Positions 19,616-27,743 of a DNA stretch of 64,000 nucleotides are shown here, piece after piece. The position numbers were made by a program, and so were the translations under genes. Within the stretch, counting starts at the first letter, position 1; the number at the start of each line of letters is the position of its first letter. This DNA comes from Gimesia fumaroli (lineage in GTDB: Bacteria; Planctomycetota; Planctomycetia; Planctomycetales; Planctomycetaceae). The DNA is taken from the NCBI RefSeq assembly GCF_007754425.1, contig NZ_CP037452.1:3199164-3263163 (forward strand), in the 5' to 3' direction. The notes under the pieces are model-generated. The model was not told the origin of the DNA and did no database searches. It saw only the letters and a program-made list of their open reading frames with translations.

Positions 19616-20620
19616 CTACGGGAGTTTGTGGTTTTCGCGAAACCAGTCAATCGTTTCCGTCATTGCCTGCTGAAACGACTTTTCAGGGTGATAATCGAGC
19701 TCTTGCTGGGCTTTTTGCGTACTGAAATCCAGGTTCAGCCCCAGGAACTTGATGCGTGCCTGTGAGAGGATGGGAGCCTGTTTCTTACCCAGGAATCTCC
19801 AGAGGCCTTCCAGAACTCGGGCCAGATTTCGGGCAATGGGCAGCGGAACAACTTTCTGGGGGATTGGATACTGAGCGAGTTCGGCGATGGTGGAGATAAA
19901 TTCTCGTTTACTAACCAGGGTGATGTCTGTGACATTATAAATCTGGTTGAGTGCTTCTTCGTTGAACAGAGCCAGAAAGATAGCATCGACCAGATGTTCG
20001 ACGTAAGTATTGTTCATCAGGTTTTCAGGAGAGCCGAGGTACGCGAACTGTCCTGATTTCAATCGCTCCAGAATACGCGGTAAGACGGTACGGTCGCGTG
20101 GGCCGTAAATAAATCCGGGACGTAGAATCGTGTAAGGGAGTGAATGTTTCTGCAGAAGCTGCTCAGCTTCGATTTTGCTGAGTGTGTAGCCATCGATGCC
20201 GGCAGTATGAGGCGACTCTGTTTCATCGGTCCCAAAGTGATCACGGGCTTCATAAACGCCCAGCGAACTGATATGGATGAAATGCTTGATCAGGCATTGT
20301 TCTTCCAGTGCGGTCAATAGAGATTCCAGGCCGCCGACGTTGGTTTTGCGATATTCGTCGACAGGGCCCCAGTCGCCGACCTTCGCCGCGGTATGCACAA
20401 CTATCGTGACACCGCGGAGAACCTCTTTCAGAGTTTTATAATCTGTCAGATCTGCTTCAATCAGTTCGGCACCCTGTTCTGCTAAGAACTCTGCTTCTGC
20501 TGGCGAACGCACCATGGCCTTCGTAGGGATTCCTGATTCCAGCGCGCGTTGAATGACGCGACTGCCGACCAGGCCTGTCCCGCCGGTTACCAACAGTTTT
20601 TCTTCTGATGCCACGGTCAT
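19616..20620 (-). CDS. NAD(P)-dependent epimerase/dehydratase, 3-beta-HSD-like extended SDR
   Basis: A 334-residue extended short-chain dehydrogenase. The nucleotide-binding GGTGLVGS motif is at residues 13-20, the acidic residue EADLTD near 56, and the catalytic YTLSK at 145-149 with an upstream HISSLGVY. The substrate is not evident. Similarity to 3-beta-hydroxysteroid dehydrogenase/NSDHL-like proteins and to hopanoid-associated HpnA is possible, and a squalene-hopene cyclase is in the window, but the two genes are not adjacent. AGGA lies eight bases before the ATG. Confidence 0.9.
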   Translation of the reverse strand: MTVASEEKLLVTGGTGLVGSRVIQRALESGIPTKAMVRSPAEAEFLAEQGAELIEADLTDYKTLKEVLRGVTIVVHTAAKVGDWGPVDEYRKTNVGGLESLLTALEEQCLIKHFIHISSLGVYEARDHFGTDETESPHTAGIDGYTLSKIEAEQLLQKHSLPYTILRPGFIYGPRDRTVLPRILERLKSGQFAYLGSPENLMNNTYVEHLVDAIFLALFNEEALNQIYNVTDITLVSKREFISTIAELAQYPIPQKVVPLPIARNLARVLEGLWRFLGKKQAPILSQARIKFLGLNLDFSTQKAQQELDYHPEKSFQQAMTETIDWFRENHKLP

Positions 20621-20657
20621 AGCCGGTATCCTGATTCAGAGTTTAGGGATGAGAATC

Positions 20658-21152
20658 TCACTGGCCACATTCAGGATTTTCTCGTTTGAGTGCATCAACG
20701 ATTTTGGTTGAACGGGAGCCCTGCCCTTTAATGTGAAAAGTGCGTGCCGTATCAGAACTGTGTTCGATGTTGATTTGCAGTAAATCGCGAGGCAAGACTT
20801 CCGCGACCTTGTCAGCCCATTCAATCAGGCAGATGCCGTCTGAGTACAGCAGGTCATCGGCACCAAGCTCCAGGAATTCATCGGTATCCTGCAAGCGGTA
20901 AGTATCGAAGTGATACAGCGGAAGGCGTCCCTGGTATTCCTGGATCAGAACAAACGTCGGGCTGTTGACCTCGGCGCGATCCACTCCCAGCGCAGCTGCG
21001 ATTGCCTGGACCAGACGGGTTTTCCCTGCACCTAAATTACCATTTAGGGCAATAACGGTTCCTGGTTCAAGTCGTTGTGCCAGCATGGTTCCCAGGCGTT
21101 GGGTCTCTGTTTCACTGGTTGATTGAAAGGTCCACTCTGAAGCAGTGTCCAA
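20658..21152 (-). CDS. tsaE: tRNA threonylcarbamoyladenosine biosynthesis ATPase TsaE
   Basis: The ATPase partner of TsaB/TsaD in making t6A37 in tRNA. Walker A is GNLGAGKTRL at residues 38-47. The family blocks SPTFVLIQEY, YHFDTYRL and GICLIEWADK are all present. The in-frame ORF extends to 21416, but that would give 252 residues against the usual 150-165 and run into the divergent MFS gene. A TTG at 21152 preceded by AGAGAG gives 164 residues, so it is preferred; no ATG is available before residue 23. The gene follows the SDR gene's position closely (37 bp). Confidence 0.9.
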   Translation of the reverse strand: MDTASEWTFQSTSETETQRLGTMLAQRLEPGTVIALNGNLGAGKTRLVQAIAAALGVDRAEVNSPTFVLIQEYQGRLPLYHFDTYRLQDTDEFLELGADDLLYSDGICLIEWADKVAEVLPRDLLQINIEHSSDTARTFHIKGQGSRSTKIVDALKRENPECGQ

Positions 21153-21371
21153 GGAATGTTCTCTCTGAATAGTTTGCAAAAAAGTCGATGTGATATCGCA
21201 GGTATAGCTTTTTTCTGACGAAATCACAATACAAGCTATTTTCAGAGTGGGATGAAAAAAGTAATAAAAACAGGCAGACAGTCTTATGAACCTGATTCCC
21301 AAATTCCTGTCTGGCTCTGTAGAATAGAGTCTGCTTTCAAATCGAACTCCCGCCTTGAAGTTATACCAGAA

Positions 21372-22568
21372 ATGTCTCACGCCTATCGTTGTCTGATCTG
21401 TCTCACGCTGACCCACATTATCGTTGATGCTTCGGCGATTATTGTGGGTCCCTTGTGGGGTGAGTTAAAACGTGTGCATTCATTAACCGAGAACACCTTG
21501 TTCATGGTGCTGACCATTCATGCGCTTGCATCCTCTCTCGCGCAGCCGGTCTTTGGATATCTGCGCGATCGCTATCCGATCAAATCCATATTGTGGCTGG
21601 GCCCATTACTGGGGGCGGCTCTGATGCCGATGGTCGGGCCGGCAAACAGCTTGATTGTATTGAGCGTGGCACTGTTGCTGGGAGGGATTGGCATTGGTTC
21701 CTTTCATCCCGAAGCAGCAGTGATCGCAGGTTCTTTGATACCGGAACGCCGCACACGAAGTCTATCGTTATTTATGTTTGGCGGCGCCATGGGGCTGGCA
21801 CTCGGGCCATTGATTTGTGGTGCGATTGTTTCGACCTGGGGTCTGTCCAGTATCTGGGTGTTGGCGCCCTTGTATTCCGGACTGATTCTGTTGCTGTACC
21901 ATTTGGGAAAGCCGCCTGCTGCCCTGTTTGAACGAGATCGGAAAAAGCCGGTACAGTCACTGTCGCAGATGCTGGAAGGACGCGTCTTTTTAGCGTTCTT
22001 TCTGTTTCTGGTCTGTTCGCTCAGGCTGGTACCGAATATGGCGATGGATAAACTGATTTCCTTCATTCTTGAAAAACAGGGCGCGTCTGCGTTTGAGATT
22101 GGAATGACGCAATCGGTGTTTCTGTTTTCTGCCAGTGCCGGAATGTTGCTCATGGCGTTCCGTTTCAAGTCGGGCCATGAAAAAGCATTTATGATTGCCT
22201 GTCCGTTGTTGGGGATTCCGTTAATGTTTGTGCTGGGGTGGGAAGGTTGTCCGACTTGGCTCATGACGCTTCTCCTGATTCCCAGCGGCTTGATTTTGTG
22301 GGGGACCAGCCCGGCGATGGTTTCCTATTCACATCAACTGTTTCCCAATGGGGGCGGAGTGGCTTCGGCGATTACGATGGGAATGGCCTGGGGCGGAGGC
22401 GGGATGATCCAGGCCAAAATTACGAGTCACTTTGTGGCTCTGGATGTTCCGCATCAGGCGTTTCATGCCATCATTCCCTGTCTGATTCTGGCGACGCTCG
22501 GCACGCTGTTCCTGCCAGCATTGGCAACACGAACACAACCTCAGACTGAAGTGGTAGAGGCTACTTAA
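21372..22568 (+). CDS. MFS transporter, fosmidomycin-resistance (Fsr)-like
   Basis: A 398-residue, 12-helix major facilitator. The start was set at MSHAYRCLICL, because the longer frame from 21252 adds 40 hydrophilic residues that overlap the divergent tsaE leader. Family clues are the loop 2-3 motif GYLRDRYPIKS, GGIGIGSFHPEAAVIAGSL, and FMFGGAMGLALGPL, which resemble Fsr exporters. The natural substrate is unknown. There is an intergenic hairpin about 90 bp after the stop. Confidence 0.85.
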   Translation: MSHAYRCLICLTLTHIIVDASAIIVGPLWGELKRVHSLTENTLFMVLTIHALASSLAQPVFGYLRDRYPIKSILWLGPLLGAALMPMVGPANSLIVLSVALLLGGIGIGSFHPEAAVIAGSLIPERRTRSLSLFMFGGAMGLALGPLICGAIVSTWGLSSIWVLAPLYSGLILLLYHLGKPPAALFERDRKKPVQSLSQMLEGRVFLAFFLFLVCSLRLVPNMAMDKLISFILEKQGASAFEIGMTQSVFLFSASAGMLLMAFRFKSGHEKAFMIACPLLGIPLMFVLGWEGCPTWLMTLLLIPSGLILWGTSPAMVSYSHQLFPNGGGVASAITMGMAWGGGGMIQAKITSHFVALDVPHQAFHAIIPCLILATLGTLFLPALATRTQPQTEVVEAT

Positions 22569-23527
22569 GCAGTGCCGGCTTTTCATCTCTGTGAATGTGG
22601 TTTTATCTGATAGCATCAAGCCTGTCAGGAATCAGTCCTGTTGCACGAAGTTGTACAGAGAAATCAGGCTGACTGATTTCTCCTGATGCAACTCCCATTC
22701 AAACAGTTTGGATACAGAGATTTGTATCATGCGGAACAGTGTCAACGAAGCAAGTGGGAAGTTTCAGGAAGTGGCTGTGATAGTCAGTGATCCTTCTTTG
22801 AAGCGGCATCGAAGCGGAACGAAAACAACTGCTCATCGGAAACTGAATAAAGGGAGGTCCATGTTTGGTCCTTTAAAAACAGGAGTTTTGAATAGTGAAT
22901 CGATTAACAGGTTATGGCGTATGCACTATAAAAAAACGAGTCACTCGCGCGCGCGACGCTAAACCCGCAATTTAAGGAGTGGGATGAGGGAGTCAAGAGG
23001 TAAATCAAAGCCCTGTTTCTAAGGTGTTTTCGAGGGTTAAAAAAGATTTCCGCGTCAATGAGATGTTCTTTTCCAGCAGATCTGCGAGAAGAATTTTGAT
23101 AAATTCAGTGAAAAATATTTCTCAAAGTGGGAGATTTCAGACTCCTGAAATCGAGCTGGCACAAGATGTGGTATGTCAAAGATTGAATGAGAAAATTTTC
23201 GCTCAAAATGATCGATTCGCTGGACAGCCTGATTTCAGGTTACTAAGATCCGCTCACTCAAGTGATTTGGAATGATTCATGAAACAAACATTTGAGACTA
23301 CTGAGTTTTTTTCAGTACGAAACGGACCGAAGGAACGGACCGCTAAAAGAGAATGGATTCTATTTCTATTCGTTCGACAGGGGGGAATTTCATCCGCTCG
23401 AACGCACTTCTTTGGCGCGTCTTTCTGTAGTTTGCTTCCGCCGGTCTGTTACTTTGGGGAGTTCCCGTTTTATCCCCGGAATATTTTTTGACCGCACAGG
23501 AAGTGCATTGAAGTGAAGGATGGAACC
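22569..23527. other. Long intergenic region with hairpins and short repeats
   Basis: Nearly 1 kb with no convincing gene; short ORFs at 22732-22962 and 23024-23275 lack any recognisable domain. Near the left end, AGAAATCAG/CTGATTTCT (22659-22681) forms a perfect nine-base stem with a five-base loop. Before the next gene there is an inverted repeat TACTGA/TCAGTA (23299-23317), a direct repeat AACGGACCG (23321-23329 and 23334-23342), and an inverted repeat CGTTCGA/TCGAACG (23371-23404). This may be a regulatory leader. Confidence 0.5.
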
Positions 23528-24292
23528 ATGTCTAAAAAGCCCTTGATCGGAATTACCGGAGACTATCGCGCTGAGCAAAAAGAAGCACAGGCGTTGAGCT
23601 GGTTTTATACCGGCTATTATGATTCGGTAACCGATGCTGGCGGGATTCCCGTGATGATTCCGCCATTGGCCGATGACGACGACTTAAAACAGTTTTTAGA
23701 ACAACTCGATGGTCTTGTGCTTTCAGGATGTACTCTGGACCTCGATCCCATTCGTCTGGGATTTGAAAAACATCCCGCGTCACGGGCGATGCCTCTGCGA
23801 CGTGAAGACTTTGATCGCCGGATTTGCACCATGGCAATGGAAAAGAAGATGCCGATTTTGGCAATCGGTTCCGGCATGCAGATGATGAATGTGATCAGTG
23901 GCGGAACACTGCATCAACATGTAATCGAAGATGTTGCCGGTGCGATGTATCACCGTGATGCAGTCGAATCCAATCTACGACATATTATCAATATTGTCCC
24001 CGGAACACGGGTTGACAAAATGTACGGACCGGGTGAAATTCGGGTTAACAGCCAACATCATATGGCCGTGAATTATATTTCGAAAATGTTTGTGGTTTCA
24101 GCGACTGCCCCGGATGGTGTCATTGAAGCAATTGAAGTTCCTGATGAAGACTGGTTCTGTGTGGGCGTGCAATGGCATCCCCAAAATCATTCCGCGTCTG
24201 CGTTAGATATGCAGGTCTTCGAAAACTTCCTGACGGCTTGTGAAGAGCCCGAGCCACAAATTCTGCAAATGCCTGTCCGCAAAGCTGCCTGA
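23528..24292 (+). CDS. Class I glutamine-amidotransferase-like protein (peptidase C26 family), catalytic residues lost
   Basis: A 254-residue protein resembling gamma-glutamyl-GABA hydrolase PuuD. ATG 23528 has GAAGGA seven bases upstream; the GTG at 23513 is less likely. The fold blocks are clear: KPLIGITGD, AGGIPVMIPPL, DGLVLSG, VNSQHHMAVN and VGVQWHPQNHS. However, where the family has the nucleophile in AICRGMQ, this has AIGSGMQ (Gly114, Ser115), and the triad His-x-Glu (WHPE) is WHPQ (H217, Q219). Cys68 stands where LSGG usually has the second Gly. It therefore probably is not a normal cysteine hydrolase and may be a binding or regulatory protein. Confidence 0.85.
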   Translation: MSKKPLIGITGDYRAEQKEAQALSWFYTGYYDSVTDAGGIPVMIPPLADDDDLKQFLEQLDGLVLSGCTLDLDPIRLGFEKHPASRAMPLRREDFDRRICTMAMEKKMPILAIGSGMQMMNVISGGTLHQHVIEDVAGAMYHRDAVESNLRHIINIVPGTRVDKMYGPGEIRVNSQHHMAVNYISKMFVVSATAPDGVIEAIEVPDEDWFCVGVQWHPQNHSASALDMQVFENFLTACEEPEPQILQMPVRKAA

Positions 24293-24352
24293 TCCGAATT
24301 TCGGATTGTTTGATCTTAGTCAGCTTTGTGTCATCGTGAGTTGATGTACTCG

Positions 24353-24392
24353 AAAATCGGCAAGTCATAACGACTTGCCGATTTTTTATTTC
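24353..24392 (+). terminator. Rho-independent terminator
   Basis: AAAATCGGCAAGTC (24353-24366), loop ATAAC, GACTTGCCGATTTT (24372-24385), followed by TTATTTC. A perfect 14-base stem with a T-rich tail, 60 bp after the amidotransferase-like gene. It insulates scpA. Confidence 0.88.
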
Positions 24393-24588
24393 TCGGTCTG
24401 GAAATCGGAATCGATGAATCTGTAGCGGTTAATCTGACGATAACGATAATATGCGATTGAATACCGCGATGACTGACGACTCATCGTATTCTATTCTTGA
24501 TTAGAAATGCGATATAACTAAAAGACAGGTAACAGTTTAACGATGGATCGTGAAGACAATATCTGTTAGTTGAGCCCGAAACGAAACT

Positions 24589-25461
24589 ATGACGACTGCG
24601 CAATACCGGGTCGATCTAAGTATATACAGTGGTCCATTGGACTTGCTGTTGTATTTGATTCGACGTAATGAACTGGACATTCTCGACCTGCCTGTCGCTC
24701 GGATTACGTCTTCTTTTAACGAGTTTCTCAATGTTCTGGAGTTGATCGATCTGGATCTGGTGGGCGATTTTATCGTGATGGCTAGCACACTCGCAGAAAT
24801 CAAAAGTCGGATGGTCCTGCCGCGGGCGGAAGAAGAAGAAATCGCGGAGGTCATTGATGATCCCCGTAGCGATCTGATTCAGCAGCTGCTGGAATATAAA
24901 AAGTTCAAGGATGCCGCCAATGCGTTGGAAGAACACGCAGCGGAATGGCAGGAACATTATCCGCGGTTATCGGATGAACGTCCTAAATCAGGGAAAGATC
25001 CATCCGAAGACCTGATTAAAGAAGTCGAGCTGTGGGATCTGGTCAGTGCGCTAGCGCGGGTCGTTAAACGCAAGGAAGTCGAAGAACAGTCGAGTATCAC
25101 CTATGACGATACACCGATTTCGACCTATGTCGAATTGATCGGTGCCCGTGTTCGTGAAGAACAGCGGGTTGCGTTCAGTGACTTCTTTCAGGGAGAGAAT
25201 CTGCGCAGTCGGATCATTGGTATTTTTCTGGCGATCCTGGAGCTCCTGCGACATCATCAATTCCGGGCGGAGCAGCCTGTGGAATATAGCGAAATCTGGG
25301 TAATGCCTCCTCTCTCGGATACTGGTGAAACAGATGCGAGTGAAACAGAGAAACTGAATGATGTGAGCCAGGATGTGCCAGGGGGTGAAGAGGCGACTAC
25401 ATCCTCTGAAGATCTGACCGATACAGAGCCCCCGTCAGATGAAACAGGGGCTGAAGACTAA
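24589..25461 (+). CDS. scpA: Segregation and condensation protein A (ScpA)
   Basis: A 290-residue kleisin that bridges the SMC heads for chromosome segregation. The N-terminal block YSGPLDLLLYLIRRNELDI and the following FIVMASTLAEIKSRMVLPR are characteristic, and a winged-helix C-terminal domain is present (FLAILELLRHHQFRAEQ). An acidic, Ser/Thr-rich tail of about 45 residues ends the protein. The partner scpB is not adjacent. A hairpin CCAGATTA/TAATCTGG (25484-25510) follows the stop without a T-run. Confidence 0.93.
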   Translation: MTTAQYRVDLSIYSGPLDLLLYLIRRNELDILDLPVARITSSFNEFLNVLELIDLDLVGDFIVMASTLAEIKSRMVLPRAEEEEIAEVIDDPRSDLIQQLLEYKKFKDAANALEEHAAEWQEHYPRLSDERPKSGKDPSEDLIKEVELWDLVSALARVVKRKEVEEQSSITYDDTPISTYVELIGARVREEQRVAFSDFFQGENLRSRIIGIFLAILELLRHHQFRAEQPVEYSEIWVMPPLSDTGETDASETEKLNDVSQDVPGGEEATTSSEDLTDTEPPSDETGAED

Positions 25462-25685
25462 GCTGGCAGTTTTTTTCAGGTATCCAGATTAAAATGGGAG
25501 TCTAATCTGGAAGAATTTGCACATATGCCTGAAATAGATGGCACTTTGATTCTGCTCTTTTGGTCCCTTTCCCCTGCCGAAGTCTTTCCTCTACAATAAA
25601 CACAGATATCCCCATTCCACGTCGGAAGCATTGAGTATCAGAAACGTTCTAACGGGATAAAATAGAACTAGAGGAATCATTGAGT

Positions 25686-27731
25686 ATGTCCGTTTTCCAG
25701 TTAAAGAGTGACTTCCAGCCCTCGGGGGATCAGCCTCGTGCTATTGAAGGTCTGATCAAGGGGATTCAAGAGGGAAAGTCGGATCAGGTCTTGCTGGGGG
25801 TCACGGGATCGGGGAAAACGTTCACGATGGCGAATGTGATCGCAGAGTTGGGCCGCCCTGCTCTGATTCTTTCGCACAACAAAACTTTGGCCGCCCAATT
25901 GTATTCGGAGTTTAAAGAGTTTTTTCCGGAGAACGCCGTCACATATTTTGTCAGCTATTACGATTACTATCAGCCGGAAGCCTATATTCCGCAACGGGAT
26001 ATCTACATTGAGAAAGATGCGTCGATCAATGATGAAATCGACCGTCTGCGTTTATTGGCGACCAGTGCACTGGTCAGTCGCCGGGATGTGATTGTAGTTG
26101 CCAGCGTCAGTTGTATTTATGGTTTGGGTTCTCCCAAAGACTATCTGGAAATGATGATCCCACTTCGAGTGGGCACTGAGATTGATCGCGACGAGATGCT
26201 GCGGAAGCTGATTGATATTCAGTATGATCGAAATAATGTTGAGCTCGCGCGAGCCAAATTTCGGGTTCGCGGAGATGTGGTAGAGTGCTGGCCCGCTTAC
26301 GAAGAGTTCGCATATCGAATTGAATTCTGGGGCGATGAAATTGAAAATCTCGCGGTGATCAATCCTCTGACAGGCGAAGTATTGCGGACAGTGCAGGAAG
26401 CGTATATTTATCCGGCCAAGCATTTTGTACTGCCCCAGGAGCGAATTGAGTCTGCCATTCACGAAATTCAGAGCGAATTGGACGAACGGCTGCAGGTGTT
26501 GCAGAATGAAGGAAAGTTGCTTGAGTCTCAAAGGCTCAGTGCGCGAACCCGTTATGATATGGAGCTGCTGGAGGAAGTTGGTTTTTGTCCGGGGATCGAG
26601 AATTACAGCCGCGCATTGGCAGGTCGAAAACCGGGTTCGCCACCGGATACGTTGCTTGACTTCTTTCCCGATGATTATCTGTTGTTCGTCGATGAATCTC
26701 ATGTGACGGTTTCTCAGGTACGTGCGATGTTTGCAGGAGACCGGTCTCGGAAGACGAATCTGGTTGAGCATGGGTTCCGTTTACCGATGGCGCTGGACAA
26801 TCGCCCGTTGACTTTTGATGAATGGAACGAACGACGCCGACAGACGGTTTTTGTCTCTGCGACACCCGGTGACTGGGAACTGGAGCGTGTCGAAGGGGAA
26901 GTGGTTGAACAGGTCATTCGTCCGACCGGGTTGATTGATCCCGTGATTCGAATTGTGCCGGCCCGAGGACAGGTTCCCCATTTGAAGGAGGAGATTCTGA
27001 AACGCGTTGCGGTGAAAGAACGTGTGTTGGTGACAACGTTGACCAAGCGGTTAGCGGAAGATCTCTCCTCTTATTTTCAAGAGGAAGGAATTCGCTGTGC
27101 CTGGTTGCATTCCGAGTTAGATGCGTTTGAACGCGTGGAAATATTACGAGGGCTGCGAGAGCAGAAATATGATGTTGTTGTCGGGATCAACTTATTACGG
27201 GAAGGTCTGGATATTCCCGAGGTCTCACTGGTTGCCATTCTCGATGCCGACAAGGAAGGGTTTTTGCGAAGTGAAACCAGTCTGATTCAAACCATCGGTC
27301 GTTCAGCACGGCATGTCAACGCGGAAGTCATTCTTTACGCAGACCGGATGACGAACAGCATGCAGAATGCGATCGACGAGACCGAACGTCGCCGCGCGAT
27401 TCAGGAAGAATATAATCGCGAGCATGGGATTACACCGGAGTCTATCAAGAAAGCCATCAAACGCGGCATTGAGGAAGAAATCGAAGCCCGTCAATTTGTG
27501 CGGGAATCCGTCGGGTTTTCAGACGAGTCAGAGTACATCACTCAGGAATTTCTGGGTGAGCTGGAAAAGGAGATGCTGGAAGCGGCCGAAAAGCTGGAGT
27601 TTGAGCGAGCTGCATTATTGCGGGATCGCATAGATGATTTGAAAAAAACGGGAGGCGCGGCTGGAAACAAGCAAACCGGGAAAGCATCTCGATCTGGAAA
27701 AAAAGGAAAACGACAGCGGCGGAAGCGTTGA
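25686..27731 (+). CDS. uvrB: UvrABC excinuclease subunit B
   Basis: A 681-residue nucleotide excision repair helicase. Walker A is GVTGSGKT at residues 38-45. The beta-hairpin region [12 protein letters not shown], motif DESHVTV, and [11 protein letters not shown] are all in order, and a C-terminal UVR domain ([20 protein letters not shown]) is followed by a very basic tail ([14 protein letters not shown]). The ATG at 25686 is chosen over a TTG six bases before it, as GAGGA is then at a normal spacing. Its 3' end lies 12 bp from the convergent UvrA-family gene. Confidence 0.97.
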   Translation: MSVFQLKSDFQPSGDQPRAIEGLIKGIQEGKSDQVLLGVTGSGKTFTMANVIAELGRPALILSHNKTLAAQLYSEFKEFFPENAVTYFVSYYDYYQPEAYIPQRDIYIEKDASINDEIDRLRLLATSALVSRRDVIVVASVSCIYGLGSPKDYLEMMIPLRVGTEIDRDEMLRKLIDIQYDRNNVELARAKFRVRGDVVECWPAYEEFAYRIEFWGDEIENLAVINPLTGEVLRTVQEAYIYPAKHFVLPQERIESAIHEIQSELDERLQVLQNEGKLLESQRLSARTRYDMELLEEVGFCPGIENYSRALAGRKPGSPPDTLLDFFPDDYLLFVDESHVTVSQVRAMFAGDRSRKTNLVEHGFRLPMALDNRPLTFDEWNERRRQTVFVSATPGDWELERVEGEVVEQVIRPTGLIDPVIRIVPARGQVPHLKEEILKRVAVKERVLVTTLTKRLAEDLSSYFQEEGIRCAWLHSELDAFERVEILRGLREQKYDVVVGINLLREGLDIPEVSLVAILDADKEGFLRSETSLIQTIGRSARHVNAEVILYADRMTNSMQNAIDETERRRAIQEEYNREHGITPESIKKAIKRGIEEEIEARQFVRESVGFSDESEYITQEFLGELEKEMLEAAEKLEFERAALLRDRIDDLKKTGGAAGNKQTGKASRSGKKGKRQRRKR

Positions 27732-27743
27732 GTCTTGTGATCT

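Noticed and set aside
22708-23275. Two plus-strand ORFs in the long gap after the MFS gene
   Set aside because: No recognisable domain, unlike codon use, and the region instead shows hairpins and repeats.
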